A stretch of 64,000 bases of DNA from Nematostella vectensis (Eukaryota > Cnidaria > Anthozoa > Actiniaria > Edwardsiidae): NCBI RefSeq assembly GCF_932526225.1, contig NC_064038.1:2914001-2978000 (forward strand). The letters are read 5' to 3'. Positions 23,901 through 33,925 of the stretch are shown piece by piece. The notes below the pieces were generated by a model that was not told the origin of the DNA, did not search any database, and saw nothing but the letters and a program-made list of their open reading frames with translations. Position 1 is the stretch's first letter; every line of letters begins with the position of its first letter. The translations under genes were made by a program, and so were the position numbers.

Positions 23901-26900
23901 TTATTATCCCTTTAGGGAGAGGGAACATAGAACAAGCCCCAGCATGAGGGTTTTACTAGATCTTTTATTATCCCTTTAGGGAGAGGGAACATAGAACGAG
24001 CCCCAGCATGAGGGTTTTACTAGATCTTTCAATATCCCTTTAGGGAGAGGGAACATAGAACAAGCCCCAGCATGAGGGTTTTACTAGATCTTTTATTATC
24101 TCTTTAGGGAGAGGGAACATAGAACAAGCCCCAGCATGAGGGTTTTACTAGATCTTTTAATATCCCTTTAGGGAGAGGGAACATAGAACAAGCCCCAGCA
24201 TGAGGGTTTTACTAGATCTTTTATTATCCCTTTAGGGAGAGGGAACATAGAACAAGCCCCAGCATGAGGGTTTTACTAGATCTTTTAATATCCCTTTAGG
24301 GAGAGGGAACATAGAACAAGCCCCAGCATGAGGGTTTTACTAGATCTTTTATTATCCCTTTAGGGAGAGGGAACATAGAACGAGCCCCAGCATGAGGGTT
24401 TTACTAGATCTTTCAATATCCCTTTAGGGAGAGGGAACATAGAACAAGCCCCAGCATGAGGGTTTTACTAGATCTTTTATTATCTCTTTAGGGAGAGGGA
24501 ACATAGAACAAGCCCCAGCATGAGGGTTTTACTAGATCTTTTAATATCCCTTTAGGGAGAGGGAACATAGAACAAGCCCCAGCATGAGGGTTTTACTAGA
24601 TCTTTTAATATCCCTTTAGGGAGAGGGAACATAGAACAAGCCCCAGCATGAGGGTTTTACTAGATCTTTTAATATCCCTTTAGGGAGAGGGAACATAGAA
24701 CAAGCCCCAGCATGAGGGTTTTACTAGATCTTTTAATATCCCTTTAGGGAGAGGGAACATAGAACAAGCCCCAGCATGAGGGTTTTACTAGATCTTTTAT
24801 TATCCCTTTAGGGAGAGGGAACATAGAACAAGCCCCAGCATGAGGGTTTTACTAGATCTTTTAATATCCCTTTAGGGAGAGGGAACATAGAACAAGCCCA
24901 AGCATGAGGGTTTTACTAGATCTTTTAATATCCCTTTAGGGAGAGGGAACATAGAACAAGCCCCAGCATGAGGGTTTTACTAGATCTTTTAATATCTCTT
25001 TAGGGAGAGGGAACATAGAACAAGCCCCAGCATGAGGGTTTTACTAGATCTTTTATTATCCCTTTAGGGAGAGGGAACATAGAACAAGCCCCAGAATGAG
25101 GGTTTTACTAGATCTTTTATTATCCCTTTAGGGAGAGGGAACATAGAACAAGCCCCAGCATGAGGGTTTTACTAGATCTTTTAATATCCTTTTAGGGAGA
25201 GGGAACATAGAACAAGCCCCAGCATGAGGGTTTTACTAGATCTTTTATTATCCCTTTAGGGAGAGGGAACATAGAACAAGCCCCAGAATGAGGGTTTTAC
25301 TAGATCTTTTATTATCCCTTTAGGGAGAGGGAACATAGAACAAGCCCCAGCATGAGGGTTTTACTAGATCTTTTATTATCCCTTTAGGGAGAGGGAACAT
25401 AGAACGAGCCCCAGCATGAGGGTTTTACTAGATCTTTTATTATCCCTTTAGGGAGAGGGAACATAGAACAAGCCCCAGCATGAGGGTTTTACTAGATCTT
25501 TTATTATCCCTTTAGGGAGAGGGAACATAGAACAAGCCCCAGCATGAGGGTTTTACTAGATCTTTTATTATCCCTTTAGGGAGAGGGAACATAGAACAAG
25601 CCCCAGCATGAGGGTTTTACTAGATCTATTAATATCCCTTTAGGGAGAGGGAACATAGAACAAGCCCCAGCACGAGGGTTTTACTAGATCTATTAATATC
25701 CCTTTAGGGAGAGGGAACATAGAACAAGCCCCAGCATGAGGGTTACACTAGATCTTTTAATGTCCCTTTAGCAGGGCTTCTGGAATTATGCGCTTGTGCG
25801 GAAGCGCGTAATTTGGCTTTCTCCACGTAATCCGCGTAATCCACAAATTTCTGCGTAATCCCGCGTAATTTGGCTAAATTTTGTAAGACAAAACATTCAA
25901 GTGCACAGCTGATGTGTTCTTTTAGGGTTCTTACCTCTATTTCTTGTAAAAAAGACAGATATTCTTCGTAAGAGTGCGATATGTCGAACTGAATTTCGAA
26001 AACTAATAAAATAACTAGGCATTCTTTGCTAAACCGCGAAGGCCTAGGACTATAATGAAATACCTTTTTTAATTGGCTGGTGGCTAGGATGCAATGAAAA
26101 CTCGCCTATAAGATATTATCGCGCAAAAAATAAACCTTTTCAAGTTATTTCGTGCTTTCCTTTGGTGCAAAATGTAGTTTAGGCGTAACAGTTGATATTC
26201 CATGTAATTTAGCGCTTAATTCAGTAAAGAATCCCGCAAAAGTTTGAATTTTAAAGAAAAAGGGATTGCAAAATCCCGCGTAATTTAGTGCGTAATGATT
26301 GATTTTCCGCGTAATTACAGAAGCCCTGCTTTAGGGAGAGGGAAATGTAATAGACTTTTTATTGGCTAAAGCAAAAGCCTAGAACTCAGTAAATATCAGT
26401 GAAAACACAGCATTTACCCTCCCATCAAGCACCCTTTGGCCCTGCCCCTGACATCCCCTGAGTTGCTTGAGTGATTTGCTAGAAGAAGATCAACACTTTA
26501 TTCAAAAGGGGGACCAATATATATCTATAACAGTGAACAACAACAACACATATACCTCATGGTGAGAGGAAGTTTGTTGTCCTATACATTTCTTCTAAAA
26601 TTTCCACCTAAAAGATGATCACTGTTGTTACCCCTTTCCCCCCCCCCCCCCCCCCGGAACCCCTTGCTGCCACACTGTGCCAAATGTCTTTTCCGTGTAC
26701 TGTAGTAGAATGTTCGTTAATACAGTAGATACTCTTCCTACCTTGAGTTTTTTTCAGCATTAACCAAGTCATTATATGGCAGATTATGTTCCCAGTCCAG
26801 TATGGTATCACATAGTTTGCCCCTAAAAAACAAACAACAAGAAATAATACAGTAATAATAAGGTTAAAGAAAAAAATTCAAGTTCTAATACCTCAATATT

Positions 26901-28332
26901 AACAATCTTGTGGCATGCTCCCAATAAAATAATGCATATACCTGCAAGAACCCCGCTGTCTGGTCTGAGTGCAGGCTCGTCCGCTGCGCTTCTGTCCAAC
27001 ACTTGCCACTGCAGTCGTCCGGACGTACTCTTTATCACATTTATCACATTTCTCAACAAACATGTTACCATGAAGTTCTGACAACTTTGACCTGTAAAAT
27101 AAGACATAAAGGGTCACATTTCGGGTTAATTGGATTCCTGTGGCATGCGTCAAAGATACATACCTGTGAACTCTCTCGCATTAGGCGGGAGTCTCAAGAT
27201 TTTGAACCCCTCTTCCCGGTCTCCCGCGTTGAGCACAGAATCTCCCGCTTTTTAGGGATTTTTATCGCTTCCAAAAAATTATTCTATAGAAAATCGTCAT
27301 TTTCTAAATATTTAAAACAATAATTCCCTTGTGCAGTGCAATTTATCTTACACCCTCGTGAGATCTATAAGTGTGGATTTGTTTGCGAGAGCTTTCTATA
27401 TTGCAAATGCCTGCGAGGTTTACCCACCCCTCCCACCAAAATATGAATATACCCCCACCCCTCCACTTCCAAAAAAAATCTCAAGCCTTGAGATTTTCGA
27501 AGGTTGGCAGGTATGAAGATAGGAGGCTAGGTTAGAGAGGCTCAGCTATGAAATATGATCGCTGTCGCCTCCGTTTTTTCATGCAACTAAACTTGGGTAT
27601 TCCAGCTTGGCTAACTAAGCTTGGCTTTTCCATCTTTCTCTCAACTAGCGCCTGTCGAGGAGGCTAATAGAGATTGAGAAGAGTGAGAAGTTAATGAGGC
27701 AAATAGTATCGAGTCTCTAAAATATTTCTTTAAATTATCATTAAATAGGACTTTTCATATTCAATTGTACGGGAAAGCTTTCCCCCAGGAATAATATGCA
27801 TATTCATTAAAGCAATAGAGATTTATTGAATATCACACAGTCCTACTTTAACCACACAATCAACTAACCCCCAGACCACTGCCTTATTACCTTGGATATC
27901 CGGATTTCAAATGCAATCCGTCTACGTTCTGACTGATAACATAATGGACAAGTCCCTCTTCTTGGAGCTTCACGATGGCCATATGAGTTAAAGTCGGGGC
28001 CGCACTATCAAACGACACGTCTATCTTAGGGGTTATCCCTTTCTCTTCTAGCGTCCACACGCCCTTAGGGCCTCTGAAGTCGGGTATTCCAGCAGCCGTG
28101 CTAACACCGGCCCCAGTGTGAACGACAACGCGTTTGGCCGCTCGAATCATCTCGGCTAGATGGGACACCTTGGAAGCTAAATCCGACTCGGAGTCAAAAA
28201 CCTGCAAAATACGCTATTGATTTGGAGATCGAGACTACAACTGAGACTAATTAACCGAAAGTTTACCTCTGGTAAGCCGCATTTTCCTTTGTTGGGATAG
28301 TCCGACAGCCCTGACGCGTAGTTAACCGACAT
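17982..28332 (-). CDS. SIRT6: Sirtuin 6, NAD-dependent protein deacylase (6 exons, complete)
   Basis: Nuclear class IV sirtuin that removes acyl groups from histone H3 and acts in DNA repair and metabolic control (family knowledge). Exons in gene order: 28332-28267, 28201-27891, 27091-26942, 26822-26742, 22395-22272, 18395-17982; total 1146 nt, 381 aa, somewhat longer than vertebrate SIRT6. The N-terminus [20 protein letters not shown] is hallmark SIRT6. Exon 2 has the NAD site [17 protein letters not shown] and SQNVDGLH. Exon 3 has the catalytic histidine in SELHGNMF and the zinc cysteines CDKC plus two later Cys. Exon 5 has PSGNLP and [11 protein letters not shown]. Exon 6 has the [10 protein letters not shown] helix, then an acidic, Ser-rich low-complexity tail ending in a basic SKRLKQ segment, possibly a nuclear localisation signal. 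Introns 4 and 5 are mostly satellite arrays. Divergent with NR2C2AP. Confidence 0.97.
18521..21905. repeat. 86-bp satellite array, about 39 copies, in SIRT6 intron 5
   Basis: Unit contains tccatgatatgtacatcacc and ctccaggcctgacttgccct. Copies differ by recurring alternatives (ctcatac/cccatac, aaggcac/aagacac, ttaaccc/aaaccc, gtacatc/gaacatc), and the same combinations recur at multiples of 86 bp, a sign of block duplication. Minus-strand open frames across it are artefacts. Confidence 0.97.
22513..22735 (-). pseudogene. LINE C-terminal fragment in SIRT6 intron 4
   Basis: Minus-strand translation reads [18 protein letters not shown], then a second stretch with [17 protein letters not shown] and a stop. 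The [10 protein letters not shown]...DRxxWR pattern matches the end of RTE/CR1-type reverse transcriptase ORFs as I know them. No upstream RT domain is present, so it is a truncated remnant in the same sense as SIRT6. Confidence 0.6.
22760..25771. repeat. 64-bp satellite array, about 47 copies, in SIRT6 intron 4
   Basis: Unit includes gggagagggaacatagaaca, agccccagcatgagggtttt and actagatcttttattatccc. Units are about 95% or more alike. A rare gaacgag variant followed by ctttcaatat recurs exactly 384 bp (six units) later, around 23997 and 24381, showing block duplication. Confidence 0.97.
25772..26328. mobile_element. 557-bp non-autonomous DNA transposon with GCGTAAT subterminal repeats
   Basis: Ends are inverted repeats CAGGGCTTCTGGAATTA and, at the right, its near complement TAATTACAGAAGCCCTG. 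Direct repeats ctttag flank it (25766-25771, 26329-26334). Both ends carry repeated gcgtaat/cgcgtaatcc motifs, the usual position for transposase binding sites. It interrupts the last unit of the 64-bp array, whose sequence resumes at 26329, so insertion came after the array formed. The CAGGG start and 6-bp duplication hint at a hAT-like origin; not provable here. No ORF. Confidence 0.8.
27159..27515. mobile_element. 357-bp MITE-like element (CATACCTG termini)
   Basis: Starts CATACCTG and ends CAGGTATG, flanked by perfect 6-bp repeats aagata (27153-27158 and 27516-27521). A diverged second copy lies at 63340-63663, sharing ggagtctcaagattttgaac and the segment caatttatct-acaccctcg. Sits in SIRT6 intron 2, between exons 27891 and 27091. 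Confidence 0.8.
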
Positions 28333-28431
28333 CTTGTTTTTTCTTTTTCTTCATAAAGAGAAAGACTAGGGCGAATCCACAGCCTTCCCGTAATCCACAG
28401 GTAACACAAAATAAGAATATGTTGGGACAAA
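28333..28431. promoter_or_regulatory. Compact bidirectional promoter between SIRT6 and NR2C2AP
   Basis: Only 99 bp separate the SIRT6 start codon (minus, first base 28332) from the NR2C2AP start codon (plus, 28432). The stretch has a pyrimidine-rich run ttttttctttttcttc next to SIRT6 and no clear TATA box in either direction. The regulatory role is inferred from geometry; transcription start sites are not visible. Confidence 0.7.
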
Positions 28432-31400
28432 ATGGCGGACGAGGCTAGAGTTTGTTTAGTAAGCGATAATACTCGTATAAGGTAAGCCAAGAGGACACTG
28501 AACTCAGCATTTCTTTAATATTGTAATACACAGCTTGTATATTGGATATGGTATTTATTTATTTATTAGTGTTGAGATCACCTCTATCTGGTAAGAATTG
28601 GTGGTGTTTATATCCAGCTAAACAAATCTCCTCCTAGCCCTAATTTTAAGTAAGTATTTGCTTTTTTTCCCGATCAGAGTCAGTTCTGTGCTAAACAAGA
28701 ATGTCAAGGAATACGGCAAGAAGTACATGTTCGACGGCAAAGATGAGACTTGCTGGAACTCCGATCAGGTGTGAAAAATTCTCAAAAACACGTAGACTGT
28801 CTGTGCTATTCAGGTACCCTCTATTTTACCCATTCTCTAGCTTTACTAGCTCTCTAGCTTAGGTTTACCTTTGCTATTCAATTCTTTATGATCACAACAA
28901 TAACGCTCTCGAGCATGGCGGTGAACTTTATTGCTCTTTCGAAATTGTTCATTCTTGCCCTTTATACATACAACTTAGTGTCTTTAGAAGTTAGTAAACC
29001 TATCCAAGATACTTATCCATGGACTGGTTACAACATTTCATCTACTCTTGCTCGAATAAGTTTGAATCAAGCGAGTTATTATCACGGAATGAATACCGGC
29101 CGAATCGCAATCTTGAAATGGCCTCCAGTCAAGCCTGGCTTCAATCTCCTTGGAATTCTCATCTTATGTGGAGATATATCTACAAACCCAGGGCCTAAAT
29201 ATCAGTATCCTTGTGGAGTTTGTTCAAAAGCTGTGAGATCCAACCAAAGAGCTATTCAATGCGACTTCTGTGATATTTGGTACCACGTTAAGTGTATGCA
29301 AATGAGCACTGAAATCTACGATTCTCTTGCCAACTCGTCTTGTACATGGGAATGTACTGATTGTGGGCTTCCGAATTTTTCCAACTCCATATTTAAATCA
29401 TCTAAGTCTCTTCATGTGGATAACTACTACAGTCCTCTGAATCCGAATCCATCAGAAAACACGTCCATTGGTTCAGATATAAATCATCCTAAGTGCTCAT
29501 TAACTCCACAACGAAGAATTAATCGCGCAAATGATCATCCGCAAAAATCTAACAAGTCGCACTATCTACGAAAATTAAAAGTATTAAACTTGAATTGTAA
29601 TAGCATCAGAAGTCAACATAAAAGTGGTTTATTTAAAGCTCTAGTTGATCAAGAGAAACCTCACATAATTCTGGGAACAGAATCCAAACTAGATGAATCT
29701 ATTAAAGACTCTGAGGTTTTCCCCAGGGACTATGCAATATTTCGAAAAGACAGACAAGATATTAATCCTGGAGGTGGAGTTTTCATCGCTGTTTACAACA
29801 CAATTATTGCTACTCGTCAAACCCAACTGGATTGCCAAGCTGAGGCAATATGGATTAAAATCGAAATAGCTAACCAGAAGCCTTTATATCTTGCTTCATT
29901 ATATTGTCCACCGGGAAATGATGAAAAACCACTTGAAGCCTTCAAACAGCCACTGAACAGATTGCAATCAAATGGATCCTTCCCCAGAATTATTATTGCT
30001 GGTGATATGAATGTGCCTGACATCGAATGGAGTAATGCTTCAGTTAAAGATAATCCACAATATGGAGTAGCAGTAAACAAGACAATGATCGATCTTGTAG
30101 ATGATCACAGCCTTTCCCAACTTGTAACTTTTCCAACAAGACAAGAATCAGTGCTTGATTTGGTATTAACTAGCCATCCAGATCTTGTACATAGCCTGTC
30201 AAGTGTTCAGGGTATCAGTGATCACTCAGCTGTGTCGTTTGCCTTAAATTTATCCGTAAAAGTCAACAAAAAGAAGCCACGTATAGTCTATAAGTTTGCT
30301 AAGGCTAATTTTACCGATATACGCAAGGATGCAACAATCCTTAGTAATGATTTCTTTGAAAGACATCCAGAGAATATAAATGTTGAAAGTAACTGGCAAT
30401 TTTTCAAGTCAGGCTTAATGAACATTCTAAGTAGAAGTGTACCAACCAAGAAGTGTGGGTCATGGAATAACTCTCCCTGGATGACGAGAGATCTAAAGAC
30501 ATCCCTGAGGAAAAAGAAAAGATTATATAATAACTATAAGAAATCAGGGAAAGCTTGTGATAAAGAGAAATATCGCAAATTCCAAAAACTGTTTAAAATT
30601 AAAATGAAGAAGGCCCAGGACGAGTATATAGCAGACACCCTCAATTCTGACTTGAAAGAGAAACCAAAGAAATTCTGGTCGTATATTAAATTGAAAAGAC
30701 AAGATCAAGTTGGAGTTCCTCCATTGAAGGAACATGGTATAGTAAAGACGGACAGTATGAGCAAGGCAGAAATCCTAAGTAACCAGTTCCAACAGGTATT
30801 TACTCAAGAGGATGTAGCGTCTATACCAAGCAAAGGACACGGTGAAATCCCGATGATGGGTTCAATATCATTTAATAGAGATGGCGTGGAAAAGCTACTT
30901 AAGACCTTAAATAGCAAAAAAGCAAGCGGTCCTGATAAGATACCAACTACATTACTCAAGGAAACTGCATCAGAAATAGCAGATGTCGTGACATTCCTTT
31001 TTAATCAATCATATAGTTCTGGCCAATTACCTGAAGACTGGACTAAGGCACAAGTGGTTCCAATATTCAAGAAAGGAGTGAAGCACGACCCATGTAATTA
31101 TAGACCGGTGTCTTTAACTACAGTATTATGCAAACTTATGGAACATGTCATCTACAATAACATAATGGAGCATCTTGAGAATAATAATATCCTATTTGCA
31201 AATCAACACGGGTTTCGCAAAAACCATTCATGCGAAACCCAGCTTCTATTAACAGTTGAAGACCTGGCACGAAATACGGATAACGGTGGTCAAATAGACA
31301 TGCTGATACTTGACTTTAGTAAGGCCTTTGACAAGGTCGCACATGGTCGCTTGATCAGTAAATTACTGTATTATGGTATTCAAGGTAGAACACTTGCATG

Positions 31401-33334
31401 GATTAAGTCATGGCTCACCAATAGAACACAAAGAGTCGTAGTGGACGGTATTTCATCAAAACCAGTAGACGTAACATCAGGAGTGCCGCAAGGCACTGTA
31501 CTTGGCCCATTGATGTTCCTCCTGTTTATAAATGACATGCAGGAGAACTTGGAATGCACTTTAAGGCTATTTGCTGATGATGCCCTGCTGTACCACCAAA
31601 TTACACATGACGATGATACCCTAGTCTTGCAGAGGGACTTGGACAGAGTGGGGCTATGGGCCGAAAGATGGCAAATGGTTTTTAACCCTACTAAATGTTA
31701 CAAAATGTCAGTCTACAGAAATAAATCACCAGTACTGAAAGATTATACTTTATATAATCAGAAACTCTCAGGTGTTAAACAGCATCCCTACCTGGGCGTT
31801 TTGCTGTCTGATGATTTACGGTGGAATTTTCAAGTAAACAAGATCGTAAACAAGGCTAACTCAACACTTGGATTCATAAAAAGGAACTTGTATTCATGTT
31901 CTGAGGACACCAAGCGTGTAGCCTATGTTACACTTGTAAGGTCACATCTAGAATATGCAGCTGCTGTATGGGACCCTTATAGACAGGATCAAGTGGACAA
32001 GATTGAAGCAGTCCAGCGACGTGCGGTGAGATTCATAAAGCGGGATTACGACTGGAACTCTAGTGTTACAATAATGAGACAATCCCTTTCTTTGGATCTG
32101 CTGAGTGAGAGGAGAAAGGCTCACCGTGTAAAAATGTTTTATTTATCTGTAAATAATGGCATTGCATTGCCGATACCTAATTATTATCAACGTTCAATGC
32201 GTCATACTCGAAGTTATTCAAGTAATACATTTATACAGCCTAAGGCACGTCACGATTATTATTTATATAGTTTCTTTCCCAGAACAATCAAAGATTGGAA
32301 CAATTTATCAATTGAACTTAGAGAAGAAAATAGTTATTCATCTTTTTGTAATAACGTAAACAAGTTCATCGCCTAATTTTTATTATCATGCTATTTTTAT
32401 TGTTTAAGTACTATCTTATTTTATAATTTATTTTAATTTTTATTGTATATAGTAAGTCGACTGAATTTATGGATTACCTATTTATTATTAATTTATATTT
32501 AGATTTATATATTTAGATTTATATATATTTTGTCATCTTTTCTTGATACGAAAGTGTTGAAAAGTAATAAAGTAGAAGTAGAAGTAGAAGTTTATGATTT
32601 TTTTTTTCTGTTGTAGGGCTCACCCCAGTTTGTTATCTTTGAGTTTCCTCAAGAAGTAAACCTGAAGCGGATTTGTATCCAGTTTCAAGGAGGCTTTGCA
32701 GGCAAGGAATGCCAACTAGAAGGAGGTCCATCTTCAAGCAGTCTAACTCCATTTCACCAATTCTATCCTGATGATGTAAATACCCTTCAAGTATCCTTTC
32801 TATTTTTGCCATGGCAATAAAAGGTTGTTATTCACCCTTCCAAAGAAGCCAGCAATTCTGACATAATAGGCTACTTGATGTCATATATAAAAAACCTACC
32901 TATCTGTTAAAAGGCCGCCATGATGAAATTGGGCCTTCACACCAACTTGCAGGCAAGCTTGAAGGGAGAATATGGAAAAAAGTTTTTCTGCTCCTCCCCT
33001 GTCCATCCTTATTTTTGCTAACCAAGCTCATGGGCATGGGCCCATGCAGCCTCAAATCAAGCATTGCAGCCAATTAAGTGACAAACGCAGCCAATTAGGT
33101 GACAACGGCTAGAAATTTAGGCTGTTTCTGTTGTCTATGCTCCACATGAATTGGGAAGTTTGGCTGATCCCTTTTTGTAGCCAATGACCTTGACTTGCAA
33201 AATTACAGATATTTCCTGTAGATAGCTGCAAAAGAATGAAAGTCCTAAAAATAATATTCCTTTCAAGTACTGACTTTTTTGGCAGAATAACTATCTACAA
33301 GTTAGACCTGTTTGGCTCGTGTGTGAGCTCTTGA
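28432..33334 (+). CDS. NR2C2AP: Nuclear receptor 2C2-associated protein (4 exons, complete)
   Basis: Orthologue of NR2C2AP (TRA16), a small discoidin-like protein described in mammals as a repressor partner of the orphan nuclear receptor NR2C2/TR4. Exons: 28432-28481, 28678-28768, 32617-32790, 33209-33334; total 441 nt, 146 aa (human about 139). Recognisable blocks are RVSSVLNKN, KKYMFDGKDETCWNSDQG, CIQFQGGFAGKEC, QFYPDD and, in the last exon, STDFFGRITIYKL. Phase is kept at all three junctions. The final exon ends in an unusual GSCVSS tail. Intron 2 (28769-32616) is almost entirely an intact LINE in the same orientation. Shares its promoter region with SIRT6. Confidence 0.95.
28850..32595 (+). 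mobile_element. CR1/jockey-superfamily LINE in NR2C2AP intron 2
   Basis: Non-LTR retrotransposon with one long ORF (28888-32376), an AT-rich 3' UTR with aataaa near 32566, and a 3' tail of tandem gtagaa hexamers ending about 32591, only about 25 bp before the NR2C2AP exon 3 acceptor. The 5' end is uncertain: only about 119 bp separate the ORF from the exon 2 donor, so there is no room for a separate ORF1. No clear target-site duplication was found. Confidence 0.85.
28888..32376 (+). CDS. LINE polyprotein: PHD finger, endonuclease, reverse transcriptase (1162 aa, intact)
   Basis: Replication protein of the LINE. Residues about 8-32 are hydrophobic. Residues 95-103 read GDISTNPGP, resembling a 2A ribosome-skipping motif. 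Residues 109-159 form a C4HC3 PHD-type finger (C109, C112, C125, C128, H133, C136, C156, C159). The APE-type endonuclease starts near 229 (KVLNLNCNSIRS), with AGDMN at 371-375 and SDH at 444-446. The reverse transcriptase spans about 660-930: SGPDKIP near 680, NYRPVSL, HGFRKNHSC, DFSKAFDKV at 809, SGVPQGTVLGP, and the catalytic FADD at 895-898. The C-terminus carries a RRAVRF...RR motif typical of this clade. No stop or frameshift, so it is recent or still capable of coding. Confidence 0.95.
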   Translation: MITTITLSSMAVNFIALSKLFILALYTYNLVSLEVSKPIQDTYPWTGYNISSTLARISLNQASYYHGMNTGRIAILKWPPVKPGFNLLGILILCGDISTNPGPKYQYPCGVCSKAVRSNQRAIQCDFCDIWYHVKCMQMSTEIYDSLANSSCTWECTDCGLPNFSNSIFKSSKSLHVDNYYSPLNPNPSENTSIGSDINHPKCSLTPQRRINRANDHPQKSNKSHYLRKLKVLNLNCNSIRSQHKSGLFKALVDQEKPHIILGTESKLDESIKDSEVFPRDYAIFRKDRQDINPGGGVFIAVYNTIIATRQTQLDCQAEAIWIKIEIANQKPLYLASLYCPPGNDEKPLEAFKQPLNRLQSNGSFPRIIIAGDMNVPDIEWSNASVKDNPQYGVAVNKTMIDLVDDHSLSQLVTFPTRQESVLDLVLTSHPDLVHSLSSVQGISDHSAVSFALNLSVKVNKKKPRIVYKFAKANFTDIRKDATILSNDFFERHPENINVESNWQFFKSGLMNILSRSVPTKKCGSWNNSPWMTRDLKTSLRKKKRLYNNYKKSGKACDKEKYRKFQKLFKIKMKKAQDEYIADTLNSDLKEKPKKFWSYIKLKRQDQVGVPPLKEHGIVKTDSMSKAEILSNQFQQVFTQEDVASIPSKGHGEIPMMGSISFNRDGVEKLLKTLNSKKASGPDKIPTTLLKETASEIADVVTFLFNQSYSSGQLPEDWTKAQVVPIFKKGVKHDPCNYRPVSLTTVLCKLMEHVIYNNIMEHLENNNILFANQHGFRKNHSCETQLLLTVEDLARNTDNGGQIDMLILDFSKAFDKVAHGRLISKLLYYGIQGRTLAWIKSWLTNRTQRVVVDGISSKPVDVTSGVPQGTVLGPLMFLLFINDMQENLECTLRLFADDALLYHQITHDDDTLVLQRDLDRVGLWAERWQMVFNPTKCYKMSVYRNKSPVLKDYTLYNQKLSGVKQHPYLGVLLSDDLRWNFQVNKIVNKANSTLGFIKRNLYSCSEDTKRVAYVTLVRSHLEYAAAVWDPYRQDQVDKIEAVQRRAVRFIKRDYDWNSSVTIMRQSLSLDLLSERRKAHRVKMFYLSVNNGIALPIPNYYQRSMRHTRSYSSNTFIQPKARHDYYLYSFFPRTIKDWNNLSIELREENSYSSFCNNVNKFIA

Positions 33335-33925
33335 CCCTGTACACCATTGTTTTACATCCAGTAGTAGGTAGGCATAACCATAATATGAAGATCTTACAAA
33401 AAAACATATAATATTTATGTATCTTATCCAGAATAGGCTTAGCCTAAGTAGTCTCATAGTTTGAATAGACCGTTTTCACGATGTTGCATGTGCAATCAAA
33501 ATGCCACAGACTGGCGGGCCACAACTGATCCAAAATTTTGTACAAGATAGAGTTTACAGACGAAGCTATATAAAATGCTATAGAGTGCTTTTTAGCTGAG
33601 TTTTGTGGCTAGTAAGATTCCACTTCGTCTGCATTTTAGATTATAGCTGTGGCCTGCCAGTCTGTGTCATTTTGGATGCGGGTGCAACATCATGAAAATG
33701 GTGATAGCCAAATTGATTCCCACATCATTCTATTACATCCAATCTTCTTGTACACCAAGAAGCTCCTGTGAGGAAGGCTTTTATAATATGTATAGAGTTT
33801 TCAAAAGCAGTAAGACAAAACTTTATATTTTCATGCTTTATTGTATTTTACCCCCCCCCCCCCCCTTACATTGTTTACGTTGTTATTGCCCTATCACCTC
33901 AAAACTATAACAGTCCCATTGTCCC
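33335..33925. other. 3' flank of NR2C2AP, no gene
   Basis: AT-rich. It contains an imperfect inverted repeat (gccacagactggcgggccac near 33500 against ggcctgccagtctgtgtc near 33650) about 150 bp apart, possibly a small MITE, and a C run of about 17 at 33850. Confidence 0.5.
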
